64,000 nucleotides of DNA, from contig DATMMX010000028.1 in NCBI GenBank assembly GCA_035569495.1, forward strand, positions 1 through 64,000. The letters are read 5' to 3'. The notes beneath the pieces are model-generated. The model was not told where the DNA came from, did no database searches, and saw nothing but the letters and a program-made list of their open reading frames with translations. This document shows, in pieces, positions 46,251 to 56,931 of the stretch. Made by a program: the position numbers and the translations under genes. The stretch is from DASRDZ01 sp035569495. GTDB taxonomy: Bacteria > Chloroflexota > Dormibacteria > Aeolococcales > Aeolococcaceae. How positions within the stretch are numbered: the stretch's first letter is position 1; the number at the start of each line of letters is the position of its first letter.

Positions 46251-46340
46251 CCCGCTTTCCCTTCGCTGGTTCTAACCAGATCAGGTTCTAGGAGTTGGTG
46301 GTCCTGATACCACCTCTCAGCTACACGCTCCCCCAGCGGG
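46251..46340 (-). ncRNA. TPP riboswitch (THI element)
   Basis: On the minus strand: P1 5' arm CCCGCT (46340-46335), GCTGAGAGG of the CTGAGA box, the AACCTGATCTGGTTA core, ACCAGCG and AGGGAAA, closed by the P1 3' arm AGCGGG (46256-46251). These are the conserved elements of the thiamin pyrophosphate aptamer. It is about 85 nt ahead of the thiC GTG, so it regulates thiC and the coupled yhhQ and queF. No uridine-rich terminator is obvious, so translational control is more likely. Confidence 0.93.
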
Positions 46341-46362
46341 ACGGTATTCAGATGTGGAGGCC

Positions 46363-46368
46363 AGCATA
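46363..46368 (-). promoter_or_regulatory. -10-like hexamer upstream of the TPP riboswitch (TATGCT)
   Basis: TATGCT lies about 23 nt upstream of the aptamer, with a TTCACG 18 nt before it. The transcript would start near 46357. The -35 is weak. Confidence 0.45.
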
Positions 46369-46428
46369 CCTCCGCGGCAAGGCGGCCGTGAATCACGGCG
46401 ACGACCCGGGCGGCGGCGCGCTGGCCGC

Positions 46429-49086
<2,658 letters not shown>

Positions 49087-49228
49087 GGGTCTGTGGGACC
49101 TCCTTTTCAGGGGCTTGCGAACCGATACGTACCCAGCACCCCGGCCCGCTAATCGCCCTGCGCCACCGCGCCCCATCCTGCGAAACTCTGCCGCGGTTCG
49201 CCGCACCGCAACGGGAGGAGACGCCGCA

Positions 49229-50092
49229 GTGAAGCTCGGATTGATGTTCGCCAACACCGGGGCCATGACCACGCCCGAGGGCGCGGCCGAGGTGGCGCGC
49301 CACGCCGAGCAGGCCGGCTTCGAGTCGATCTGGACGGTCGAGCACGTCGTGGTGCCCGCGGGGTACGAGTCGACGTACCCGTACAACCGCTCCGGCCGCA
49401 TGTCCGGCGGCGAGGATGCACCCATCCCCGACCCGCTGATCTGGCTGACCTACGTGGCCGCCCACACCGAGCGGATGAAGCTGGCCACGGGCATGCTGAT
49501 CCTGCCCCAGCGCAATCCGCTCGTCACCGCCAAGGCGCTGGCCACGCTCGACGTGCTCAGCCACGGCCGGGTGATCCTCGGCGCCGGCATCGGCTGGCTG
49601 CGCGAGGAGTTCGAGGCCATCGGCGTGCCCTTCGAGGGCCGCGGGCGCCGCACCGAGGAGTACGTCGAGGCGATGCGTGTGCTGTGGTCGGACGACCAGC
49701 CCAGCTACGAGGGCAAGACGGTGCGCTTCCGCGACGCGCGCATGTGGCCCAAGCCGGTGCACCGCCGCATCCCGGTGGTGATCGGCGGCCACGGCGAGAA
49801 GGCGGCCCGCCGCGCCGGACGGCTGGGCGACGGCTTCTTCCCCGGGCGCAGCCTGCCCGACGAGGTCAGGCCGCTGCTGGCGGCGATGCGCGAGGAGGCC
49901 GAGCAGGCGGGACGCGACCCGGCGAGCATCGAGCTGACCCTTGGCGCGGTGGCGGATCGCGGCTTCGTCGAGCAGTTGCGAGAGCTGGGCGCCGACCGCA
50001 TCGTGATTCCGCCCGCGGGCCGGGACGTCGAGTCGGTGAAGGCGGGCATAGAGCAGGCCGTCGAGGCGCTCGGCGGGTTGGTCACGGCGTAG
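49229..50092 (+). CDS. LLM-class F420-dependent oxidoreductase (TIGR03619-like)
   Basis: A 287-residue TIM-barrel luciferase-like protein: MKLGLMFANTGAM, then ESIWTVEHVVVP, RMKLATGMLILPQRNP, LDVLSHGRVILGAGIGWLREEF and IPVVIGGHGEKAARRAGRLGDGFFP. The pattern matches the Rv-type F420-dependent group TIGR03619 (from memory). The substrate is unknown. GTG at 49229 has GGGAGGAG eight nt upstream. The gene is divergent from clpB and followed by the DD-carboxypeptidase. It is distinct from, and only modestly similar to, the LLM protein at 6806-7723. Confidence 0.85.
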   Translation: MKLGLMFANTGAMTTPEGAAEVARHAEQAGFESIWTVEHVVVPAGYESTYPYNRSGRMSGGEDAPIPDPLIWLTYVAAHTERMKLATGMLILPQRNPLVTAKALATLDVLSHGRVILGAGIGWLREEFEAIGVPFEGRGRRTEEYVEAMRVLWSDDQPSYEGKTVRFRDARMWPKPVHRRIPVVIGGHGEKAARRAGRLGDGFFPGRSLPDEVRPLLAAMREEAEQAGRDPASIELTLGAVADRGFVEQLRELGADRIVIPPAGRDVESVKAGIEQAVEALGGLVTA

Positions 50093-50129
50093 CGGAGAGC
50101 GATACGATTGCGCCGGCCGACGGCCACGC

Positions 50130-51176
50130 ATGCCACTCCTCACCGCACTCCAACGTCTCAGCCAGCGGCAGCGCCGCGCTCTGGCCACCGCCCTCACCGC
50201 CGTGGTGGTGATCGTGGTGGTCGCGGCCAACCAGCCGTCCGAGTCCGGCGCCGCCCATCCGCAGGTACGGCCTGCCGCTGCGCGCGGCAGTGGTGTCACC
50301 GGCGTCACCACGCCGCGCCCGACCGCGTTGCCGGTGCTCAAGCTGGCTCACACTCACGTGAACTTCAGCGACGACACGGCCGCGCACCCCGGTGCGCCCA
50401 GGGTCGACGCGGTCGCCGGCATCCTGGTCGACGCAGCGACCGGCAGCATCCTCTGGTCACGCGCCCCGCACACACCGCTGCCGCCGGCCAGCACCACCAA
50501 GGTGCTGAGCACGCTGGTGGCGCTGGAGAACTTCGATCCTGACCAGGTGGTCACCATCACCGCCGACGCGCTGCACCAGGCGGGCGACGAGACGGTGATG
50601 GGACTGAAGCCGGGCAACCGGCTCACCGTGCACGAATTGCTCGACGGCATGCTGACGGTGAGCGCCAACGACGCCGCCACCGCGCTGGCGGTCGACACCG
50701 TGGGCATGGACGGCTTCGTCAACGCGATGAACCAGCAGGTCGCCGCCCTCGGCCTGCGCGACTCGCACTTCACCACCCCGGTCGGCCTCGACGACCCCAA
50801 CCAGCGCGCCTCCGCCTACGACCTGGCCGCCATCGCCGCCACCGACGTCGCCGAGTTTCCCCTGTTCCGGCAGATGGTGGCCCAAACCGACGTGGTCCTG
50901 GCCGCCTCGCCGCAGCACCCCGAGTTCGACCTGTCCAACCTCAACCGCCTGCTCCGCCTCTACCCCGCCGCCGACGGCATCAAGCCGGGCTACACCGGCG
51001 ACGCCGGAGCCTGCCTGATCGGCATGGCCGAACGCGACGGCCACCGCCTCATCTCCGTCGTCCTCAACGCCCCCGCCCTCTACAGCGACACGCGCGGCCT
51101 GCTCGACTGGGGATTCGTGCAGGAAGGCCTCCCCTCCCTGCTGCCCACGCCCAGCCCCGCCCCGGCGAAGCGCTAG
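50130..51176 (+). CDS. D-alanyl-D-alanine carboxypeptidase, S11 family
   Basis: A 348-residue penicillin-binding protein that trims the terminal D-Ala of peptidoglycan stem peptides outside the membrane. An N-terminal TM/signal anchor (about residues 18-35) precedes the S11 domain with SxxK as PPASTTK, SxN as SANDAAT and the third motif as KPGYTGDAG (Pro instead of Thr in KTG). It lacks the extra C-terminal PBP5_C domain. TACGAT at 50103-50108 may be its -10. Its stop overlaps the 3' end of the convergent GH15 gene by 4 nt. Confidence 0.9.
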   Translation: MPLLTALQRLSQRQRRALATALTAVVVIVVVAANQPSESGAAHPQVRPAAARGSGVTGVTTPRPTALPVLKLAHTHVNFSDDTAAHPGAPRVDAVAGILVDAATGSILWSRAPHTPLPPASTTKVLSTLVALENFDPDQVVTITADALHQAGDETVMGLKPGNRLTVHELLDGMLTVSANDAATALAVDTVGMDGFVNAMNQQVAALGLRDSHFTTPVGLDDPNQRASAYDLAAIAATDVAEFPLFRQMVAQTDVVLAASPQHPEFDLSNLNRLLRLYPAADGIKPGYTGDAGACLIGMAERDGHRLISVVLNAPALYSDTRGLLDWGFVQEGLPSLLPTPSPAPAKR

Positions 51177-53167
51177 GCGCTCTGCGCGTCGCTGTGGCGG
51201 CGGCGATCCGTCAATGTGGTGCGCGCCTCCGCATAGGTGAGGCACGACGCCACGAAACCGGCGTGGCTCCAGGTCAGCGGCGCAACCGACATCGGCGCAC
51301 CCGTGTACGGATGCACCTGCTCGGGCAGCACGCCGGAGGGCATGGCCTGGCGCTGCACCCATTCCAGCAGCGGCAGCACGGTGGCGTCCAGCTCGGCGGC
51401 GCTGCGCGCCACCCGCGCGTACCAGTCGGCGAGCCACAGCGTGCAGATGATCCAGGGGTTGCCGGGCACCTCGTCGGACACCTCGACGCACTGGTAGTAG
51501 TCGCGCTGGTAGCGGGACACGCCGCCGATGCCGGTGCGCAGCCACAGCGTCTCGCGCACCGACTCCATGGTCGCCACCACGCGCGGGTCGTCCGCCTCGT
51601 ACATGCCGAAGGCGAACAGCCCGAAGAGTGACGCGTCGACGGCCATGTCACGGTCGTATCCCCAACCCGCGCTGCGCGGCATGAGCTGGCGGGCGAAGCG
51701 GCCCTCGCGCTCGTTCCAGAGCAGATCGTCGGCGGCGCGGCGCATCTCCTCTGCGGCGCTGCGATAGGTGGCCGCCTTCTCCGCCTCGCCGAACTCCGCG
51801 GCGATCAGCGCCGCCGCCATCAGCCCCCCGTGCACCGCGGCGACGGTGAAGGTGTGCACGCCGCGACGCTCCTCCCACAGGTCCCACGAGGGACGCGGCA
51901 GGCGGGTGCTGTGGTCGCGCCAGCTCACCATGAAGTCGGCGGCCTTCTCCACCAGCGGGTGGTACAGCGGCTTGACGAACTCGGTGTCGCGGGTGCGCCG
52001 GAAGTACTCGCCGAGCGACCAGATCACCAGCGCCGTCTCGTCCTCCTGGATGGGCAGCTGCGGCTGCCCGTCGCCGAACCAGGGATGCCACGACGAGCCC
52101 AGTGAGCCGTCGGCGTTGTACTTGTGCAGCAGGTAGCCGCGGCCGCCGCCGAAGCGCTCAGTGCAGAACTCCAGGAACGCGCGCAGTGGATGCGGATAGC
52201 CCGCGCGGTCCAGCGCCACGCCCACCAGCGCACCGTCGCGCGGCCACACGTAGCAGTAGGTGTCGCGTGCGTGTTCGAGGATGTCGCGGTCGGTGGCGGC
52301 GATCACCCCGCCGCCCTCGTCGATCAGCGCGCGGGTGACCAGCAGGCTGCGCGTGTACAGCGCCTGCAGGTGCGCGGGCAGCGACTCGACGCGCTGCGAG
52401 GCGCTGTTGACCCAGCTCTGCCAGTACTTGCGGGTGCGGTCGAGGATCTTCTCCGGCGAGGTGTCGCGCACCATCTGGTCGAGCGCCTTCACCTGCCGGT
52501 ACGCGGTGGCGACGCACATCCAGATGTGCAGCGTCGCCGTGCCGCCCGCGGGGACGGCGAGCGAGAACCCGATGCAGGAATCGACCGCGCCCTGCTCGAT
52601 GGCGTGGCCGCTCAGCTCGCCGTCCTCGGCGTCGGCCCAGGTGCCCGCCAGCCCGTGGATGCCGGCGCGTCCCGTGGTGTAGAGGCGCACGCCTGCGCGC
52701 CCCTGCGCGGAGCCGTTGAAGAGGAAGTAGCGCGAGCCCTTGTAGTGCAGCACCGCCGACAGCTCGGGGTCGAAGAAGGTGGTGTCGCCGACGTCGGTGC
52801 CGCTGATGTTCAGGTCATGGTGGGCAAAAACTCGCACCTCGCGGGCCCGCCCGGTGAGGTCGCGCACCTCGACCTGGCGGACGAACACGTCGGCCTCGAA
52901 GTCGACGGCGTCGCGGAGGTGGACCTCGACGCCGAGGCCGGCGTGGGTGGCCACCACGTCGGTGACCAGGGTGTCGGACTCGTAGGCGACCGAGCGCTCG
53001 AAGCCGTCGAACCAGGCGAAGACGCCGTCGCTCCAGAGGCCGAGGCGGGAGGGGGCCCCGGCGTGGTGCTCGAAGCCGACCTGGGGGTAGTACACGTCGC
53101 GGATCCGGCAGGCGTCGTCCAGGTTGACGTGGAGCCTGCCGTTGCTGAGCACCAGGGAGCGCGGCAT
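51173..53167 (-). CDS. glycoside hydrolase family 15 (glucoamylase/trehalase-like)
   Basis: A 664-residue two-domain enzyme: an N-terminal beta-sandwich (about residues 1-260) followed by an (alpha/alpha)6 barrel. DTYCYVWPRDGALVGVALD, SWDLWEERRGVHTFT (general acid Glu region) and PSGVLPEQVHPYTGAP with TWSHAGFV (general base region) are GH15 hallmarks of the archaeal/bacterial glucoamylase type. It would release glucose from alpha-glucans or, in some members, hydrolyse trehalose. No signal peptide is present, so it acts in the cytosol. TATACT at 53180-53175 lies 7 nt before the ATG. Confidence 0.92.
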   Translation of the reverse strand: MPRSLVLSNGRLHVNLDDACRIRDVYYPQVGFEHHAGAPSRLGLWSDGVFAWFDGFERSVAYESDTLVTDVVATHAGLGVEVHLRDAVDFEADVFVRQVEVRDLTGRAREVRVFAHHDLNISGTDVGDTTFFDPELSAVLHYKGSRYFLFNGSAQGRAGVRLYTTGRAGIHGLAGTWADAEDGELSGHAIEQGAVDSCIGFSLAVPAGGTATLHIWMCVATAYRQVKALDQMVRDTSPEKILDRTRKYWQSWVNSASQRVESLPAHLQALYTRSLLVTRALIDEGGGVIAATDRDILEHARDTYCYVWPRDGALVGVALDRAGYPHPLRAFLEFCTERFGGGRGYLLHKYNADGSLGSSWHPWFGDGQPQLPIQEDETALVIWSLGEYFRRTRDTEFVKPLYHPLVEKAADFMVSWRDHSTRLPRPSWDLWEERRGVHTFTVAAVHGGLMAAALIAAEFGEAEKAATYRSAAEEMRRAADDLLWNEREGRFARQLMPRSAGWGYDRDMAVDASLFGLFAFGMYEADDPRVVATMESVRETLWLRTGIGGVSRYQRDYYQCVEVSDEVPGNPWIICTLWLADWYARVARSAAELDATVLPLLEWVQRQAMPSGVLPEQVHPYTGAPMSVAPLTWSHAGFVASCLTYAEARTTLTDRRRHSDAQSA

Positions 53168-53333
53168 CGCGGCCAGTATAGGAGCGGCCCTGCCGCCCGG
53201 CCCCCGCGGCGGTGACCCCGCCCGCTGAACCCCGCCAACCCCTCACCGCCCCGCGACGCCTCCGTTGCCGAAGCGTGGGCCGGGCGCCCCCCACGCGGCC
53301 GTATAACTCCGATCAGGACCAAGCTCTTCTAGG

Positions 53334-54698
53334 TTGCGTGTGCTGGCTGCTGCCCGTGTCCCCACCACCGCTCCGCCCGCGGGGCCGCCCCCGAGCCGGG
53401 GTGAGGGGATCGCCGCACGCCCGCCGGTCCGCGACCTGCCCACCGCCGTGGAGCGCGACCGCCGCGCCGGCATCGAGCGGGTCATCGAGCTGGGCCGCTG
53501 GCTGGTCCTGATCTTCGCCGCCGTCACCGCCAACTTCTCGACGGCGCGCTCGGTCAACATCAGTGAGGTCAACCTGCTGCTGGGCAGCTGGGGCCTGTTC
53601 AACCTGGCGGTGACCCTGGCCCTGGTCGCCCGCCACCTCCCCGGCCGGCGCACCCAGTACGCCATGACCGGCCTCGACATCGCCGTGGCCACCGCGCTCA
53701 TCTATCTGACCGGCGGCTTCGCCTCCAGCTTCACCCTCACCTTCTACGTGGTGGTGATCGCCAGCAGCCTGCGCTTCGGCATCCGCGGCAGCCTGTTCTG
53801 CGCCGCGATCATCAGCGGCACCTACCTCGCCACCGGCATGTGGGTGTCCCACCAGCTCCCCGCGGTCGACGTCTACTCGTCGCACATCTTCCTGTACTTC
53901 GTGGTGGCGCTCGCCACCGGGCTGCTGGCGCGCGAGGTGGCGGGGTCGCGCGCCCGGCAGATCGCGCACACGTTCGAGCTGGAGCACCAGGCGTTCCTTG
54001 AGCTGCGCGAGGTGGACCGCATCAAGAGCGAGTTCATCATGCTGGCGTCGCACGAGCTGCGCACGCCACTGGCCAAGATCAAGGCGTGGCTGATGCTGAT
54101 GCAGGACGCGGGCGACCGCCTGCCGGTCGAGGCGCAGAAGGAGGCCACCGAGGTGCTGCGCAGCGAGAGCGAGGCACTGGCGCGGTTGACCGACAACCTG
54201 CTGTGCATCGCCCAGTTGGAGGCCGGCGAGATCCGTCTCAAGACGGGGCCGGTGGATCTCGACGAGGTGGTCGAGCAGGTGTTTGCCCGCTTCGTCGAGG
54301 CGGCGGACCGGCGCCGCTTCCAGGTGTTGATTCCCGACGATGCGCGGCGCGTGCTCGCCGACCAGGAGCGGCTGGCGCTGGTTATGGCCTGTCTTGTCGA
54401 CAACGCGTTGAAGTTCTCGCCGGATGGCGAGCCGGTGAAGCTCAGTGCGCAGCGCGACGGGCGGTCGGTGCGCATCGACGTGCGTGACAACGGGCGGCGG
54501 ATCCCCGACGACCAGGTGGATCGGGTTTTTGCGTCGTTCTACCAGGTGGAGTCGCCGCTGACCCGGCAGCGGGGGGGGTCCGGGATCGGGCTCTACCTGG
54601 CCCGGCAGCTCACCGAGCGGATGGGGGGGAGGATCTGGGTGGAGAATCGCTCGGCGCGGGGGAATACGTTCAGCCTCACGCTGCCGGTGAACGGGTAG
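53334..54698 (+). CDS. membrane sensor histidine kinase (HisKA type)
   Basis: A 454-residue kinase with six N-terminal TM helices (about residues 55-205) and no large external loop. HisKA follows with the phospho-His in LASHELRTPLAKIK, then a HATPase domain with N box ACLVDNALKFSP, G1 VRDNGRRIPD (G missing at one position of the usual DxGxG) and G2 GGSGIGLYLARQL. The membrane-embedded sensor suggests detection of a lipid- or membrane-related cue. TTG at 53334 or GTG at 53340 can be the start. No response regulator is adjacent. The 166-bp gap upstream shows no ORF. Confidence 0.85.
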   Translation: MRVLAAARVPTTAPPAGPPPSRGEGIAARPPVRDLPTAVERDRRAGIERVIELGRWLVLIFAAVTANFSTARSVNISEVNLLLGSWGLFNLAVTLALVARHLPGRRTQYAMTGLDIAVATALIYLTGGFASSFTLTFYVVVIASSLRFGIRGSLFCAAIISGTYLATGMWVSHQLPAVDVYSSHIFLYFVVALATGLLAREVAGSRARQIAHTFELEHQAFLELREVDRIKSEFIMLASHELRTPLAKIKAWLMLMQDAGDRLPVEAQKEATEVLRSESEALARLTDNLLCIAQLEAGEIRLKTGPVDLDEVVEQVFARFVEAADRRRFQVLIPDDARRVLADQERLALVMACLVDNALKFSPDGEPVKLSAQRDGRSVRIDVRDNGRRIPDDQVDRVFASFYQVESPLTRQRGGSGIGLYLARQLTERMGGRIWVENRSARGNTFSLTLPVNG

Positions 54699-54825
54699 AA
54701 GGGGAGCGCCTCCGGCGGGGATGCGCCTGCGGCGCGGATGCCTTGACGCTGCGGCGTGAACGGGTAGGAGGGGAGCGCCTCCGGGGGGATGCGCCTGCTG
54801 CGCGAGGCTCTCACGCTGCCGGGGG
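54678..54825 (+). repeat. tandem duplication of the kinase gene end (68-nt unit)
   Basis: Two and a fraction copies of a unit beginning acgctgccggtgaacgg: 54678-54745, 54746-54812 and a partial from 54813. The first copy includes the last codons and stop of the kinase (gtgaacgggtag). The second repeats that stop context, the purine-rich ggggagcgcctccgg block and gatgcgcctgc. About 80 percent of bases agree between copies. Confidence 0.85.
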
Positions 54826-54883
54826 ACCACCTGCGCGTCGCGCCTCCGCGGAATGCCGGCAGCGCGATGAGCGCCGATGCCAC

Positions 54884-54931
54884 GCGCGAGCGCCAGAAGA
54901 ATTTTCGCGGGCCAGCGCGAGCGCCAGAAGA
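54884..54931 (+). repeat. 17-bp perfect direct repeat in the kinase-thiO gap
   Basis: gcgcgagcgccagaaga occurs at 54884-54900 and again at 54915-54931, 31 bases apart. The two copies frame a short AT-richer stretch. It lies upstream of thiO and may be the footprint of a slippage event or a binding-site pair. Confidence 0.8.
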
Positions 54932-54963
54932 TTGATCTGTGACGCATGAACCGCGGGAATCAA

Positions 54964-54969
54964 TAGTCT
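54964..54969 (+). promoter_or_regulatory. -10-like hexamer of thiO (TAGTCT)
   Basis: TAGTCT ends 6 nt before the GTG start of thiO and no ribosome binding site lies between, so the transcript is probably leaderless. Confidence 0.45.
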
Positions 54970-54975
54970 GGCGGC

Positions 54976-56094
54976 GTGAGCAGAGCGGGCTTTGACGTCG
55001 CCGTAGTCGGCGCGGGGGTGATCGGGAGCGCCATCGCCTACGAGTGCGCGCGGCGGGGTGCGCGGGTGGTGCTGCTCGACCGCGACCAGCCGGGGCAGCA
55101 TGCGTCGGGGGCGGCGGCGGGGATGCTGGCGCCGTGCAGCGAGGCGCACGAGGCCGGTCCCTTCCTCGACATGGCGCGCGAGAGCCTGCGCATCTGGCCG
55201 GAGTTCGCGGCAGCGGTGCAGGAGGCGGCAGGCGAAGACCCCGAGCTGCACCTCGACGGCCTGCTCCGCGTCGCCCTCGACAGCGCCGACGCCGAGACCA
55301 TCCACGCCCGCCTCCGCTGGCAGCACGACCAGGGCATCGACGATGGCCAATGGGTCGACGCGCCCACAGCCCACGACATCGAACCCGCCCTCCACGCCGA
55401 CGTTGCCGGCGCCGCCTGGTACCCCGGCGAAGGCCACGTCCACAGCCGTCACGCGGTACACGCAATGGCCGCCGCCGCCACCGCCAGGGGCGCCGAGCTC
55501 CGGACCCACGCGCAGGTCGCCGCGCCGACGGCTACGGGCCTCGAGCTCAACGACGGCACCCGCATCGACGCCGACCGCATCATCCTCGCCGCCGGCGCCT
55601 GGCTCGGCGCCATCGCCGCACACTTCGGCGCCGCCCTGCCGGTCAGGCCCGTCCACGGCCAGCTCCTCGCCCTCACCGGCCTCCCCCGGACGCCACGCCG
55701 CGTGCTCTACGCCGGCCCCAAGGGCTACGTCGTCGCCCGGCAGGACGGCACCGTCCTCGCCGGCGCCACCGAGGAGGACCGCGGCTTCGACGCCACGCCA
55801 TCGCCACAGGTCGCCCAGAGCCTCCGCCAAACCGCCGACCGCCTCCTCGACGGCGCCGCCCAAGCCGCCGCCGAAACCCAGAGCTGGGCCGGCCTCCGCC
55901 CCGCCGCCCCCGACCGCCTCCCCCTGCTCGGCGCCCTCCCCGGCGACCCCACCGGCCGGGTCATCGTCGCCGGCGCCCACTACCGCAACGGCGTCCTGCT
56001 CGCCCCCGCCACCGCCCGCGGCATCGCCGACCTCGCGCTGGACGGTCGCACCCCAAACGGCTGGCAGGCGTTCGACCCCCGCCGCTTCGGCTGA
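54976..56094 (+). CDS. thiO: glycine oxidase ThiO
   Basis: A 372-residue FAD-dependent D-amino-acid-oxidase-family enzyme that oxidises glycine to dehydroglycine for the thiazole moiety of thiamine. The N-terminal dinucleotide fold is FDVAVVGAGVIGSAIAYE. GQHASGAAAGMLAP follows, and the C-terminal GLRPAAPDRLPLLGALP and VAGAHYRNGVLLAPATA are typical of ThiO. The length is normal. GTG at 54976 is supported by the -10 at 54964-54969. It lies 9 kb from thiC without a riboswitch of its own in this window, so coordination with the TPP-regulated operon is not evident. Confidence 0.9.
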   Translation: MSRAGFDVAVVGAGVIGSAIAYECARRGARVVLLDRDQPGQHASGAAAGMLAPCSEAHEAGPFLDMARESLRIWPEFAAAVQEAAGEDPELHLDGLLRVALDSADAETIHARLRWQHDQGIDDGQWVDAPTAHDIEPALHADVAGAAWYPGEGHVHSRHAVHAMAAAATARGAELRTHAQVAAPTATGLELNDGTRIDADRIILAAGAWLGAIAAHFGAALPVRPVHGQLLALTGLPRTPRRVLYAGPKGYVVARQDGTVLAGATEEDRGFDATPSPQVAQSLRQTADRLLDGAAQAAAETQSWAGLRPAAPDRLPLLGALPGDPTGRVIVAGAHYRNGVLLAPATARGIADLALDGRTPNGWQAFDPRRFG

Positions 56095-56145
56095 TCGCAC
56101 CGCCACAGACACACCCCCGCGGCGCTACGCTGCCCGCCCACGAAC

Positions 56146-56931
56146 ATGCGCCTCACCGTGCTCGGCAGCGGCTCCGCCTTCAGCGGCGCCGGCCACAACG
56201 CCTGCTACTGCCTCGACGGCCGCCTGCTGGTCGACTGCGGCTCCCCCGCCCAGCTCCTCCTCCCCCAGGCCGGACAGCGCCTCGCGCACGTCGACGGCCT
56301 GCTGCTCACCCACTTCCACGCCGACCACACCGCCATGCTCCCCGTCGTCCTCGGCGCCCGCGCCCTGCACGACGACGACGCCCGGCCGATGCGCCTGGCG
56401 GGGCCGCCCGGCACCGCCGAATTCGTCAGCCGCGTGATCAAGACCGGTTATGGCGGACATCTGCACAAACTCATCTACGACCGCCTCGGCCTGGAGCCCA
56501 CCATCCTCCAGGACGGCGCCGACGAGGAGTTCTGCGGCTACCGGGTCCGCGCCCATGCCGTGGTGCACAGCACCGGCCCGAGCCTCGCCTACGCGGTCAG
56601 CGACAGCCACGGCGCCACCACAGGTTTCAGCGGCGACAGCACCATGTGCGCGGGGCTGCGCCGCGCCGCCGCCCAGTCGCACCTCATGGTCTGCGAGTGC
56701 ACCGGCTGGGACGGCCCCGTGCCCTCGCACCTCTGGTACGGCGAGGTCAGCGAGCTGATCGACGCCCACCCCGGCACGCGTTTCCTGCTCTCCCACCTGA
56801 GCAGCCGCCGTCCCGTCAGCGGCGCCATCCTCGCCCACGACCTGCTCACCATCGACGTGCAGCCGCCGGGCCAGCCCCTGCCCGCGCCACCGGACAGCGT
56901 GCTGGCGGCGCGCGCCGGGCAGAGCGCCTAA
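56146..56931 (+). CDS. metallo-beta-lactamase-fold hydrolase (RNase Z-like)
   Basis: A 261-residue MBL-fold protein: MRLTVLGSGSAF, the metal motif THFHADH (residues 55-61), a later GFSGDST with the metal-bridging Asp, and LLSHLSSRR. The order matches the RNase Z/arylsulfatase-like branch, but RNase Z-specific exosite features are not apparent. The substrate is uncertain: a phosphodiester, tRNA 3' end or sulfate ester. It follows thiO by 51 nt on the same strand and converges with the transglutaminase gene with a 4-nt overlap. Confidence 0.85.
   Translation: MRLTVLGSGSAFSGAGHNACYCLDGRLLVDCGSPAQLLLPQAGQRLAHVDGLLLTHFHADHTAMLPVVLGARALHDDDARPMRLAGPPGTAEFVSRVIKTGYGGHLHKLIYDRLGLEPTILQDGADEEFCGYRVRAHAVVHSTGPSLAYAVSDSHGATTGFSGDSTMCAGLRRAAAQSHLMVCECTGWDGPVPSHLWYGEVSELIDAHPGTRFLLSHLSSRRPVSGAILAHDLLTIDVQPPGQPLPAPPDSVLAARAGQSA

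Noticed and set aside
46166..46396. N-terminal extension of ThiC to 46396
   Set aside because: The extra codons lie within the TPP aptamer and its promoter, and ThiC homology begins after the GTG at 46165.
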